Assembly (NCBI RefSeq): GCF_014646075.1
Contig: NZ_BMMT01000010.1
Span: 62,001 to 126,000, forward strand
Direction: 5' to 3'
Length of the DNA: 64,000 nt
Origin: Saccharopolyspora thermophila
GTDB lineage: Bacteria > Actinomycetota > Actinomycetes > Mycobacteriales > Pseudonocardiaceae
Made by a program: the position numbers and the translations under genes. This document shows, piece by piece, positions 36,391 to 44,777 of the stretch; position 1 is the first letter of the stretch, and each line of letters opens with the position of its first letter. The notes beneath the pieces were generated by a model. It saw only the letters and a program-made list of their open reading frames with translations, had not been told where the DNA came from and searched no databases.

Positions 36391-36801
36391 ATGGCTGCGG
36401 TTACCCGCTCCCCATCGACAGCGGCGTCGTGGGCCGAGGCGTTCGCCTCCGCCAGCAACAACGACCCGGAGATCCAGGCCCACGGCAAGTACTTCACCTG
36501 CTCGTACCTGCTCGACGCCACCGAGCACCAGTTCGTGGTGAAGGTCGAGTCCGGACGCGTCGTGGACGTCGCTGTCGATCCCGGTCCGCTGGAGGTGCCG
36601 TACCAGTTCGCGATCCGTGCGGGCGTCGAGACGTGGCGTGGCTTCGGCGAGCCGGTGCCGCCGCCGATGTGCCACGGCATCTGGTCGGCGACCTTCCGGC
36701 GCGACATGAAACTGGAGGGCGATGTCCTCGTCCTCATGCAGAACCTGCGCTGCATCACCCGGCAGATCGAGCTGCTGCGCACCATCGGCTCCCCCGTCTG
36801 A
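36391..36801 (+). CDS. Small SCP2-like protein of unknown function
   Basis: A 136-residue protein after an AGAGAGGAG site. Segments FTCSYLLDATEHQFVVKVES, GVETWRGFGEPVPPPMCHGI and DVLVLMQNLRCITRQIELLR resemble the SCP2 sterol-transfer fold (a ligand-binding sandwich with a long amphipathic helix). It has no signal peptide. It is 14 bases ahead of an alpha/beta hydrolase, so it may hold or present that enzyme's hydrophobic substrate. The family assignment is tentative. Confidence 0.6.
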   Translation: MAAVTRSPSTAASWAEAFASASNNDPEIQAHGKYFTCSYLLDATEHQFVVKVESGRVVDVAVDPGPLEVPYQFAIRAGVETWRGFGEPVPPPMCHGIWSATFRRDMKLEGDVLVLMQNLRCITRQIELLRTIGSPV

Positions 36802-36815
36802 GGAAGGACATCGGC

Positions 36816-37676
36816 ATGAGCAACATTTCGCCTGTGACCGGCCACTACGTCACCATCGAGGTGGACGGCCTGAAGTACAAGGTGTTCTACCTCGAGAACG
36901 GCACCGGGCAGCCGCTGGTCTGCCAGCACACCGCGGGCTGCCACAACCACCAGTGGCGCGGCCTGCTGGAGGACGAGGAGATCACCGCCAAGTACCGCGT
37001 GATCGCCTACGACCTGCCCCGCCACGGCAAGTCCGACCCGCCGGAGAACGTCGAGTGGTGGAAGGAGGAGTACAGGCTCACCGCCGACCACTACGCCAAC
37101 TTCATCGTCGCCCTGTGCGACGCCCTCGAACTCGAGGACCCGATCTTCATGGGTTCGTCGTTCGGCGGCAACATCGCGCTGCAGCTGGCGCTGCGGCGCC
37201 CGGACCGCTTCGCCGGTGTGCTCTCGGTCGAAGGCGCCGACTACTCCCCCGGCTTCTATCTCGACTGGTGGCAGCACCCGCACGCCAACGCCGCGCAGGT
37301 CTGCGCCAGCGGCGTGTGGGACCTGATGGCACCGCAGTCACCTGAGGCCGACCGCTGGAAGACCTGGTTCTACTACTCGCAGGGATCCGAGTCGTTCAAG
37401 GGCGACCTGTACTTCTACTCGGTCGACCACGACCTGCGGGGCAAGCTCGGCGAGATCGACGGCGACCAGTGTCCTGTCGTGATGCTCACCGGTGAGTACG
37501 ACTACCTCACCACGCCCGCCGACAGCGCGCGAACGGCCGCCCAGATCAAGAACGGTACCTTCATCGAGATGCCGGAGATCGGGCACTTCCCGATGAGCGA
37601 GAACTACGAGCGGTTCCGCGGGCACCTGATCGAAGCGCTCAACATCGTGCAGGGCGCGAAGTCCACATCCGCATGA
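36816..37676 (+). CDS. Alpha/beta hydrolase
   Basis: A 286-residue alpha/beta hydrolase: LVCQHTAGCHNHQWRGLLED near 35-55, AYDLPRHGKSDPP, nucleophile elbow MGSSFGGNIAL near 112, acid in LTGEYDYLTTP and His in MPEIGHFPMSEN. GGAAGGA precedes the ATG at 36816. Co-transcribed with the SCP2-like gene and divergent from LysR. The cap region (GFYLDWWQHPHANAAQ) is aromatic-rich, suggesting a bulky substrate. Confidence 0.82.
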   Translation: MSNISPVTGHYVTIEVDGLKYKVFYLENGTGQPLVCQHTAGCHNHQWRGLLEDEEITAKYRVIAYDLPRHGKSDPPENVEWWKEEYRLTADHYANFIVALCDALELEDPIFMGSSFGGNIALQLALRRPDRFAGVLSVEGADYSPGFYLDWWQHPHANAAQVCASGVWDLMAPQSPEADRWKTWFYYSQGSESFKGDLYFYSVDHDLRGKLGEIDGDQCPVVMLTGEYDYLTTPADSARTAAQIKNGTFIEMPEIGHFPMSENYERFRGHLIEALNIVQGAKSTSA

Positions 37677-37681
37677 CACGT

Positions 37682-37717
37682 GCCGGCCGGCGGGTCCTGC
37701 CCCGCCCGCCGGCCGGC
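37682..37717. terminator. Bidirectional hairpin between hydrolase and MarR genes
   Basis: GCCGGCCGGCGGG (37682-37694) pairs perfectly with CCCGCCGGCCGGC (37705-37717) in the gap between convergent stops. Confidence 0.65.
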
Positions 37718-37723
37718 GGCACC

Positions 37724-38191
37724 TCAGCGTTGCAGCGGTGGGGCCTGCGACAGCCCGTGCAGCGCCTCGACCAGCGGCGCGAGTTCCGGAGTCCGTCCCG
37801 CGGCGGTGAGTGCCGCTTCCAACGTCGCGTCGTACGTCGGACGCGCTCGCTCCAGGAGAGCTCGGCCTGCCTCGGTGAGCTCGGTGTAGATCCCTCGCCG
37901 GTCCCCTTTGCAGAGAACACGGGTCAGCAGCTCGCGATCCTCCAGCCGGTTGACCAGTCGCGTCGTCGCACTGCCGCTGAGCGCCGTGGCACGGGCGAGC
38001 TGCTGCATGCGCATGTGCCAGCCGTCCTGGCGGCTGAGCGCGTCGAGAACCATGTACTCAACGACCGACAGGTCATGGTCGGCCTGGAGCGCCTTCTCCA
38101 GCGCGGTGTCGAGCATCCCATGCAACGCGGCGAGCGTGCGCCATCCGCGGGCGCGCACCTCGACGGCATCGTCGGTGATTCCCACGGGCAC
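37724..38191 (-). CDS. MarR-family regulator
   Basis: A 155-residue MarR protein with helix bundle and winged HTH: HDLSVVEYMVLDALSRQDGW, MQQLARATALSGSATTRLVN, RLEDRELLTRVLCKGDRRGI (wing). The start is GTG at 38191 or, with slightly better ribosome spacing, GTG at 38185. Divergent from the MFS gene across 164 bases that carry repeated GCGTGTGCAACTAT elements, so repression of itself and of the MFS operon is likely. The inducer is probably a small aromatic or oxidant. Confidence 0.87.
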   Translation of the reverse strand: MPVGITDDAVEVRARGWRTLAALHGMLDTALEKALQADHDLSVVEYMVLDALSRQDGWHMRMQQLARATALSGSATTRLVNRLEDRELLTRVLCKGDRRGIYTELTEAGRALLERARPTYDATLEAALTAAGRTPELAPLVEALHGLSQAPPLQR

Positions 38192-38243
38192 CCCCTGCCG
38201 GTTGACTTACCACGACGATACTACAAGCACGCACACATATGAG

Positions 38244-38310
38244 GCGTGTGCAACTATCCCGTACGTCACACTACGCGAAATTTGAATTAACTAGCGTGTG
38301 CAACTATTGT
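38244..38310. promoter_or_regulatory. Two GCGTGTGCAACTAT repeats, 50 bp apart (candidate MarR sites)
   Basis: The 14-base sequence occurs at 38244-38257 and 38294-38307, exactly 50 bases apart (about five helical turns) on the same strand. The second copy continues TTGTCGACGCC, a block also kept upstream of the dead MFS copy at 35122. A GCACGC/GCGTGTGC inverted pair surrounds the first copy. Confidence 0.6.
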
Positions 38311-38355
38311 CGACGCCTGTAAGACTCAGACGCAGTCAGACAGGAAGGCTCGCAC

Positions 38356-39555
38356 ATGCCCCTCGCGCTCCTGGCGCTTGCCATCGGCGCCCTCGGGATC
38401 GGCACCACCGAGTTCGTGATCATGGGCGTGCTCCCCCAGGTCGCCGGCGAGTACGGCGTCAGCATCCCCACCGCGGGGTGGCTGGTGTCCGGCTACGCAC
38501 TCGGCGTTCTCATCGGCGCCCCGATCCTCACCGTCCTGGGCACCAAGGTGTCCCGCAAGAAGATGCTGCTGTTCCTGATGGGCGTGTTCATCGCGGGCAA
38601 CGCGCTCTCCGCCGCCGCCCCCACCTTCAGCATCATGCTCATCGGGCGGATCATCACCTCGTTCGCCCACGGCGCGTTCTTCGGCATCGGCTCCGTGGTC
38701 GCCGCCAGCCTGGTCACCCCCGAGAAGAAAGCCTCGGCCATCTCGCTGATGTTCATGGGCCTGACCGTCGCCAACATCATCGGCGTCCCCGGCGGCACCT
38801 ACATCGGACAGGCCTTCGGCTGGCGGGTCACCTTCACCATCGTCGCCCTGCTCGGCGTGATCGGGTTTCTCGGTGTCGCCATGCTCGTCCCAGAGCAGGG
38901 CAGGCCCGAAGCCGCGAGGATCCGCACCGAGTTCACCGCGTTCCGCAACGTGCAGGTCTGGCTCGCGATGGCGATGACGGTCCTGGGCTACGGCGGCGTG
39001 TTCGCCGCGATCACCTACATCGCACCGATGATGACCGACGTTGCGGGCTTCCCCGAAAGCGGCGTGACCTGGCTGCTGGTGCTGTTCGGCATCGGGATGT
39101 TCCTGGGCAACCTGCTCGGCGGCAAGTACGCCGACAAGGCCCTGATGCCCATGCTGTTCACCACGCTCGCCGCCCTCGCAGCCGTCCTGCTGCTGTTCAC
39201 CGTCACCGCCCACAGCCAGGTCCTCTCCGCGATCACCCTGACCGCCATTGGCGCCCTGGGCTTCGCCACCGTGCCGCCGCTGCAGAAGTGGATCCTCGAC
39301 CAGGCATCAGCCGCCCCGACCCTGGCCTCCGCCGCCAACATCGGCGCCTTCAACCTCGGTAACGCTCTCGCCGCCTGGCTCGGCGGTGTCGTCATCGACG
39401 CCGGGTTCGGCTACACCTCGCCCAACTGGGTCGGCGCCATCCTCGCCGGCACCGCCCTGCTGCTGTCCTTCCTCGCGGCCTACCTCGACCGCCGCAGCCG
39501 GGCCACCGCCACCGGCGCCGCACCCAGGCACGCCGAGCCGGAGCCTGCCCGCTGA
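38356..39555 (+). CDS. MFS efflux transporter (AraJ/Cmx-like)
   Basis: A 399-residue, 12-segment major facilitator of the DHA1 AraJ/chloramphenicol-efflux type: MPLALLALAIGALGIGTTEF with VIMGVLPQVA after it, motif-A-like GTKVSRKKMLL, motif-C-like GLTVANIIGVPGGTYIGQ. Likely exports a drug or sugar-like compound. First gene of the rightward unit facing MarR. An internally deleted copy lies at 34840-35075. Confidence 0.88.
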   Translation: MPLALLALAIGALGIGTTEFVIMGVLPQVAGEYGVSIPTAGWLVSGYALGVLIGAPILTVLGTKVSRKKMLLFLMGVFIAGNALSAAAPTFSIMLIGRIITSFAHGAFFGIGSVVAASLVTPEKKASAISLMFMGLTVANIIGVPGGTYIGQAFGWRVTFTIVALLGVIGFLGVAMLVPEQGRPEAARIRTEFTAFRNVQVWLAMAMTVLGYGGVFAAITYIAPMMTDVAGFPESGVTWLLVLFGIGMFLGNLLGGKYADKALMPMLFTTLAALAAVLLLFTVTAHSQVLSAITLTAIGALGFATVPPLQKWILDQASAAPTLASAANIGAFNLGNALAAWLGGVVIDAGFGYTSPNWVGAILAGTALLLSFLAAYLDRRSRATATGAAPRHAEPEPAR

Positions 39556-39605
39556 GACCAGCTCCCGCTCCGGAATCCCCATCCGCAACGATCACAAGGA
39601 GAATC

Positions 39606-40424
39606 ATGGTTCCCACCATCACACTCAACAACGGCGTCACCATCCCGCAGCTCGGCTTCGGTGTCTTCCAGGTGCCGGACGCGGAGACCACCGCCGCGGT
39701 CTCGGCTGCCCTGCAGGCCGGTTACCGCTCCATCGACACCGCCGCGATCTACGGCAACGAGGCCGGAGTCGGCCGCGCCATCGCCGAGTCGGGCATCGCC
39801 CGCGACGAGCTGTTCATCACCACGAAGCTGTGGAACGAGGACCAGGGCTACGACACGACCCTCAAGGCATTCGACCGCAGCCTGGACCTGCTCGGGCTGG
39901 ACCACGTGGACATGTACCTGATCCACTGGCCCACCCCGGCGCGCGACCGGTACCTGGATACCTGGAAGGCCATCGAGCAGCTGGTGAAGGACGGGCGGGT
40001 CCGCGCCGCTGGTGTGTCGAACTTCCAGCCCGCGCACCTGCGCCGCCTGCTTGACAACAGCTCGCTCGTCCCGGTGGTCAACCAGATCGAGCTGCACCCC
40101 GGTCTACAGCAGCGTGAGCTGCGCGCCCTGCACGCCGAGCACGGAATCGCAACCGAGGCATGGAGCCCGCTGGCCCAGGGCGCGGTGCTGCGCGACCAGG
40201 CGGTGACCGAGATCGCCGAACGGCACGGCAAGTCGCCCGCCCAGGTGGTCATCCGCTGGCACCTGCAGCTGGGCAACATCGTGATCCCAAAGTCGGTCAC
40301 CCCGTCCCGCATCCGCGAGAACATCGACGTCTTCGACTTCACCCTCTCCGACGACGAGATGAACGCGATCGCCGGGCTCGACCGCGGTCTGCGCACCGGC
40401 CCCCACCCCGACACCCTCAACTGA
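39606..40424 (+). CDS. Aldo/keto reductase
   Basis: A 272-residue aldo/keto reductase of the 2,5-diketo-D-gluconate reductase group: GFGVFQVPDAETTAAVSAAL, catalytic Asp/Tyr in SIDTAAIYGNEAGVG, Lys in ITTKLWNEDQG, His in DMYLIHWPTP, and the NADPH site IPKSVTPSRIRENIDVFDF. Reduces aldehydes or ketones with NADPH. AAGGAG precedes the ATG. It is 50 bases after the MFS gene and ends at a hairpin. Confidence 0.9.
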   Translation: MVPTITLNNGVTIPQLGFGVFQVPDAETTAAVSAALQAGYRSIDTAAIYGNEAGVGRAIAESGIARDELFITTKLWNEDQGYDTTLKAFDRSLDLLGLDHVDMYLIHWPTPARDRYLDTWKAIEQLVKDGRVRAAGVSNFQPAHLRRLLDNSSLVPVVNQIELHPGLQQRELRALHAEHGIATEAWSPLAQGAVLRDQAVTEIAERHGKSPAQVVIRWHLQLGNIVIPKSVTPSRIRENIDVFDFTLSDDEMNAIAGLDRGLRTGPHPDTLN

Positions 40425-40428
40425 CCGC

Positions 40429-40466
40429 AGGTCGCACGGGTGGAGGTCGCTCGACCCGTGCGACCT
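40429..40466 (+). terminator. Hairpin after the aldo/keto reductase gene
   Basis: AGGTCGCACGGGT (40429-40441) pairs perfectly with ACCCGTGCGACCT (40454-40466). It begins four bases after the stop and may partly separate the LLM gene that follows. Confidence 0.65.
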
Positions 40467-40500
40467 CTCCTCGCCATGCCCTCGAAAGGTCGCCACCACA

Positions 40501-41526
40501 ATGCCTTTTGAACGCACCGCGCTGGACCGCCTCGTCAGCCCGACCGGTCTGCCGACGCTCGGTCTTGAGCTCCCGCTGGACAACGACTGGGGCGAGACCC
40601 GACTGCGCGCCGACCGGGCGGCCGGCCGCCCCTTCGGGGTCCCCGACCTCACCGCACACGCCCGCCTGGCCAGGCTCGCGGACGACCTCGGCTTCGCCGC
40701 CCTGTGGGTCCGAGACGTTCCGTTCTACGACCCGGTTCAGTTCGGCGACGCGGGTTCGGTCTTCGAGACCTTCACGCACCTTGGCCACCTGGCGGCGATC
40801 ACCCAACGCGCCGTGCTCGGCACCGGTGCGGTCGTGCTGCCCCTGCGCCAACCCTGGCTGGTCGCCAAGGCCGCCGCCACGGTGGACGTGTTGTCCGGAG
40901 GACGTTTCGTGCTCGGCCTGGCCAGTGGTGACCGTCCGGTCGAATATCCCTTGTTCGGCCTGGACTTCCACGCGCGCGGCGCCGCTTTCCGCGAGGGCGT
41001 GACGATCCTCCGCGCGGCCTGGGCACGGCATTCCTCAGGCGAGGGAATCGAGCTCCCCGAGCACGGGTTGACCGCCGACCGCAAGCTCGACGTGCTGCCC
41101 AAGCCGACCGGTTCGACCATTCCGATCGCCATCGCCGGTCACGCGCAGCAGTCGATGGAGTGGATCGCCGAGAACGCGGACGCCTCGCTGAACTATCCGC
41201 GCCAGCTGGACGCGCTGCGCATCAAGATCAGCGAATGGCAGCGACTCACCGCGTCGAGCCCGAAGCCGTATCTCACTCCGATGCAGCTCGATCTCGTCGC
41301 GGAACCCGACACCCCCGCCACCCCGCTCCGCCTGGGCATCCGGGCCGGCCGGCGGGCCCTCATCGAGCAGCTGCGCGCGATGGGGGAGCTCGGCGTCGCG
41401 CACGTCTCCTTCAACCTCCGCCCCGGGGATCGCCCGGTCGACGAGGTGATCCACGAACTGGCACACGAAGTGCTGCCGCACTTCCCCTCCACTCCCGAGC
41501 CGGTGCTCACCAACCGAAGCGCCTGA
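40501..41526 (+). CDS. LLM-class flavin oxidoreductase
   Basis: A 341-residue luciferase-like oxidoreductase: LARLADDLGFAALWVRDVPF, QRAVLGTGAVVLPLRQPWLV, SGGRFVLGLASGDRPVEYP and IAIAGHAQQSMEWIAENAD. The ATG at 40501 follows a short AAAGG site. It belongs to the MarR-facing set with the MFS exporter and aldo/keto reductase, suggesting detoxification of a reactive compound. Substrate unknown. Confidence 0.82.
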   Translation: MPFERTALDRLVSPTGLPTLGLELPLDNDWGETRLRADRAAGRPFGVPDLTAHARLARLADDLGFAALWVRDVPFYDPVQFGDAGSVFETFTHLGHLAAITQRAVLGTGAVVLPLRQPWLVAKAAATVDVLSGGRFVLGLASGDRPVEYPLFGLDFHARGAAFREGVTILRAAWARHSSGEGIELPEHGLTADRKLDVLPKPTGSTIPIAIAGHAQQSMEWIAENADASLNYPRQLDALRIKISEWQRLTASSPKPYLTPMQLDLVAEPDTPATPLRLGIRAGRRALIEQLRAMGELGVAHVSFNLRPGDRPVDEVIHELAHEVLPHFPSTPEPVLTNRSA

Positions 41527-41639
41527 CCCGTGGAGCGAGTCCATGTAGGACGACACTCCCGAACCTGTCAACCGACGGAAACGCGCAGACAGCGCACGAA
41601 GAAACTCTCCGTCGAATCTCGAAAAGCAAGGATCTGCAC

Positions 41640-41771
41640 ATGTCCATCAGAACCGTCCTGCCAGCCCACCCGGCCGTCGCCGCGCTCACCGAGTCCGTCC
41701 CGGCGGCCGTCTGGTCGGCTCTACGCGCCGAAGGGCTGACCGCGCCGGACGCCCCGGTTCCCCACGCCTGA
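41640..41771 (+). CDS. Small 43-aa protein of unknown function
   Basis: An ATG at 41640 preceded by AAGGA opens 43 codons: it begins MSIRTVLPAHPAVAALTESV and ends in a Pro/Ala-rich tail, DAPVPHA. It is hydrophilic, without membrane segment or Cys. It lies between the LLM and SRPBCC genes in the same direction. Its composition fits the host. No family recognised; it could also be a shortened remnant. Confidence 0.4.
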   Translation: MSIRTVLPAHPAVAALTESVPAAVWSALRAEGLTAPDAPVPHA

Positions 41772-41798
41772 TCCCTACACCTGTCGAGGAGGAAAACC

Positions 41799-42212
41799 AT
41801 GGCATCGACGACCACGTCCATCGACATCCCGGTGTCCGCAGACCGCGTCTGGCAGCTCATCGGGGGCTTCGGCTCGTTGCCCGACTGGCTGCCCTACATC
41901 CCCACCAGCGAGCTCAGCGAGGGCGGACGCGTCCGCAGCCTGACCAACGAGCAGGGCGAGGTCATCGTCGAGCGTCTCGAAGCGTTCGACAACGACGCGC
42001 GCACCTACACCTACTCCATCCTCCAGGCTCCGTTCCCTGTCACCGGCTACCGCGCCACCATCACCGTGCACGAGGTGTCGGACACGCAGAGCCGCGTGGA
42101 GTGGTCCGGCACCTTCACGCCGGTTGGAACAAGCGATGACGAGGTGATCGCCCTGTTCCACGGCATCTACACCGACGGCCTGGCCGCGCTGAAGAAGACC
42201 CTGGTCGGGTGA
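41799..42212 (+). CDS. SRPBCC-family (polyketide cyclase/START-like) protein
   Basis: A 137-residue SRPBCC protein covering the whole domain: SIDIPVSADRVWQLIGGFGS, LPDWLPYIPTSELSEGGRVR, and a C-terminal helix FHGIYTDGLAALKKTLVG. These proteins hold hydrophobic ligands and sometimes catalyse small rearrangements. GGAGG precedes the ATG. Last gene of the rightward set, ending at a strong two-way hairpin. Confidence 0.85.
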   Translation: MASTTTSIDIPVSADRVWQLIGGFGSLPDWLPYIPTSELSEGGRVRSLTNEQGEVIVERLEAFDNDARTYTYSILQAPFPVTGYRATITVHEVSDTQSRVEWSGTFTPVGTSDDEVIALFHGIYTDGLAALKKTLVG

Positions 42213-42252
42213 ACCGGGATACCGGATGCCCGGTTGCGCCACCGGGAGAACT

Positions 42253-42296
42253 CCACAGCGATGCCCACCTGCTCTGGCAGGTGGGCATCGCTGTGG
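42253..42296. terminator. Perfect 19-bp bidirectional terminator hairpin
   Basis: Arms 42253-42271 and 42278-42296 are perfect complements (CCACAGCGATGCCCACCTG and its reverse complement) with the loop CTCTGG. It separates the convergent SRPBCC gene (+) from the semialdehyde dehydrogenase gene (-). Confidence 0.85.
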
Positions 42297-42302
42297 GTGG
42301 CC

Positions 42303-43799
42303 TCAGCGGAGGACGCCATCGACACGTCGCGGGATGCCCAGCGGGTTGTCCTCGCGGAGCGCTTCGGGCAGTAGACCGTCGGGGACGTCCTGGAAGGTCA
42401 CCGGCCGCATGAAGCGCCGGATGGCCGTTGCCCCGACCGAGGTGTGCAGCGGCACCGTGGTCGACGGCCATGGGCCGCCGTGGTGCTGGGACCACGTGAC
42501 CGCGACTCCGGTCGGCCAGCCGTTGAAGATCACGCGGCCGACCTTCTTCCGCAGGGTTGCGAGCAGCTCGGCAGCTGGTGGGTCGACGGGCTCCGCGTGG
42601 AGACTGGCGGTCAGGCTGCCCGGCAGCGCGGCGAGCGCACCGGCGAGCTCCTCGGCACTGGAGTACTCGACGATCACGGTGCTCGGCCCGAAGCACTCCT
42701 CCGCGAGAAGGTCGATCCGCTCCACGAACGTCGTCGCGTCGACCGTGAACACCGCAGGGTACACCGAGTATCCGGTACCGGTCCGGGGCGCAAGCACCGT
42801 CCTGACTCCGGGGGCACTCCCCAGCGCTGTGACCCCGGCGAGATAGCCGTCGCGGATCTTGGCGTTGAGCAGGGGCGCGGGCTCGGTGTCGCCGACCGCC
42901 TCGACGACCCGGTCGGCGAAGCCCTGGCCTGCCGGGACGAACACCGCGCCGGGTTTCGTGCAGAACTGCCCCGCCCCGAGGGTGAAGGAGCCGACCAGCC
43001 CGGTGGCGATCTCACCAGCACGCCGCGACAGCGCGGCTTCGGTCACCACGACCGGGTTGATGCTGCCCAGCTCGCCGTAGAACGGAATCGGGTCCGGGCG
43101 GGAACAGGCCAGGTCGAACAACGCTCGCCCGCCGCGGGTCGAGCCGGTGAACCCGACGGCGGTGATCCTCGGGTCCGTGACCAGGAGCGTGCCCGCCTCA
43201 TGTCCGTGCACGATCTCGAGCACGCCGCTGGGCGCCCCCACCTTCTCCAGCGTGGCGGAGAGCAGCTCTGCGGTGCGCACGGAAAGGTTCGGGTGGCTCG
43301 GATGCGCCTTGACCACGACCGGGCAGCCGGCGGCCAGCGCGCTCGCGGTGTCACCCCCGGCGACGGAGAAGGCGAACGGGAAGTTGCTGGCCGCGAACAC
43401 CGCGACCGGCCCAAGCGGCACGAGCATGCGACGCAGGTCGGTGTGCGGTGGAACCGCCTGGGGATCGGCGTGGTCGATGACCGCCTCGCAGAACGCACCG
43501 TCATCGAGCACGTCAGCGAACATGTCCAGTTGCGCGGCGGAGCGGGCGATTTCACCGGTGAGACGCCTGTCCCCCAGCGCGGTCTCGGCGTCGGCGAGTT
43601 CCACGAGTGAGGTTTCATTGTCGCGCAGCGCCGTGGCCAATGCGTGTAACAGCTCGGCGCGGCGGTTGTGCGGCAGATCCGCCAGCCACTGCGCGCAGTC
43701 CTGTGCTCGGGCGATGGCCGCGGACACCTCGGTGGCGGAACTGTCCGGGACTTCGCGTCCCACGGGTTCACCGGTGCGCGGGTTGAATGCCTGGGTCAA
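42303..43799 (-). CDS. Alpha-ketoglutarate semialdehyde dehydrogenase
   Basis: A 498-residue NADP-type aldehyde dehydrogenase of the 2,5-dioxovalerate (alpha-ketoglutaric semialdehyde) group: ASNFPFAFSVAGGDTASALA, FTGSTRGGRALFDLA, general-base Glu in FYGELGSINPV and catalytic Cys in LGAGQFCTKPGAVF. It makes 2-oxoglutarate, the last step of oxidative pentose or sugar-acid pathways. The start is a TTG at 43799 after AGGAAG. It is 24 bases after the hydroxyacid dehydrogenase gene and last in the operon. Confidence 0.88.
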   Translation of the reverse strand: MTQAFNPRTGEPVGREVPDSSATEVSAAIARAQDCAQWLADLPHNRRAELLHALATALRDNETSLVELADAETALGDRRLTGEIARSAAQLDMFADVLDDGAFCEAVIDHADPQAVPPHTDLRRMLVPLGPVAVFAASNFPFAFSVAGGDTASALAAGCPVVVKAHPSHPNLSVRTAELLSATLEKVGAPSGVLEIVHGHEAGTLLVTDPRITAVGFTGSTRGGRALFDLACSRPDPIPFYGELGSINPVVVTEAALSRRAGEIATGLVGSFTLGAGQFCTKPGAVFVPAGQGFADRVVEAVGDTEPAPLLNAKIRDGYLAGVTALGSAPGVRTVLAPRTGTGYSVYPAVFTVDATTFVERIDLLAEECFGPSTVIVEYSSAEELAGALAALPGSLTASLHAEPVDPPAAELLATLRKKVGRVIFNGWPTGVAVTWSQHHGGPWPSTTVPLHTSVGATAIRRFMRPVTFQDVPDGLLPEALREDNPLGIPRRVDGVLR

Positions 43800-43823
43800 T
43801 GGCGCTTCCTGTTCTCGTGCCGT

Positions 43824-44777
43824 TCAGCTGATCGGGCAACGCAGCGGTTGTTTCGCCAGGGCTCTGGCGGCTTCCTCCGCGGCCAGGCGTTGCAGCGCCG
43901 CCAGGGAGCTTTCGGAGAAGAACGCGGTGTGCGGGGTGAGCAGCACCTGCGGCAGGGCGCGCAGCCGCGAGTCGGAGGCCAGCGGTTCGCCGTCGAAAAC
44001 GTCCAACGCCGCCGCGGACACCTGGCCCGATTCGATCGCGTTCACCAGTGCGTCGTGGTCGATGAGCCCGCCGCGCGAGGTGTTCACGACGACGGCACCG
44101 CGCCTGATCCGGCTGAAGGCACGCTCGTCGAGCAGATGCTTGGTGCCGGGGGTCAGCGGAGCGTGCAGCGAGATCGCGTGCGATTCAGCCAGCAACTCCG
44201 CCAGTCCGGTCAGCCTGACACCGTGCTCCGCCGCGAGTACGGGGGAGGCGTAGGGGTCGTGCGCGAGCACGTGGAAACCGAAGGGCCGCAGCCGTTCGCA
44301 CACCGCAAGACCGATACGGCCGAGGCCGACCAGGCCCACCGTCGTGCTGGAAAATCCCGGCAGGGAACCGAGATCGCGCGGTGCGCACCAGCCGTCTTCG
44401 CGCACGCGCCGATCGTAGGCCGTCAGCTTGCGTAACAGGGCGAGCAGGCTCGCCACGCTGTGATCGGCGACGGTGTCGGTGCCGTAGTCGGGGACGTTGG
44501 CCACCGAGATGCCCAGCTGCCGGGCCGCCACCACGTCGACGTTGTCGTACCCGATGCCGTAGCGGATCACCGTTGCCCCCGGCGCCATCGCGCGAAGCAC
44601 TCGCGCGGTGATGGGCGCGAAGTTGACGAACACGACATTGGCACCGGTCACCGCAGCCACGGTGTCCTCTTCGGACCTGCACTGCAGCTCAGCGAACTCC
44701 GCGTTGAAGCGTCGTGCGACGGCGGCTTCGTGCTCGACGCCACCGAACACGTGGTCCGTCACGACAACGCGGGTCAT
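43824..44777 (-). CDS. D-2-hydroxyacid dehydrogenase (PGDH-like)
   Basis: A 317-residue NAD-dependent D-isomer 2-hydroxyacid dehydrogenase. The NAD motif is VGLVGLGRIGLAVCERL near 150, the substrate Arg in VVNTSRGGLID, the Glu in ALDVFDGEP and the catalytic His in LLTPHTAFFSESS. It resembles C-terminal dehydrogenase-type (SerA-like without regulatory domains) enzymes acting on glycerate, erythronate or related acids. Its start overlaps the FAH-gene stop in ATGA, tying it to the sugar-acid operon. Substrate not known. Confidence 0.82.
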   Translation of the reverse strand: MTRVVVTDHVFGGVEHEAAVARRFNAEFAELQCRSEEDTVAAVTGANVVFVNFAPITARVLRAMAPGATVIRYGIGYDNVDVVAARQLGISVANVPDYGTDTVADHSVASLLALLRKLTAYDRRVREDGWCAPRDLGSLPGFSSTTVGLVGLGRIGLAVCERLRPFGFHVLAHDPYASPVLAAEHGVRLTGLAELLAESHAISLHAPLTPGTKHLLDERAFSRIRRGAVVVNTSRGGLIDHDALVNAIESGQVSAAALDVFDGEPLASDSRLRALPQVLLTPHTAFFSESSLAALQRLAAEEAARALAKQPLRCPIS

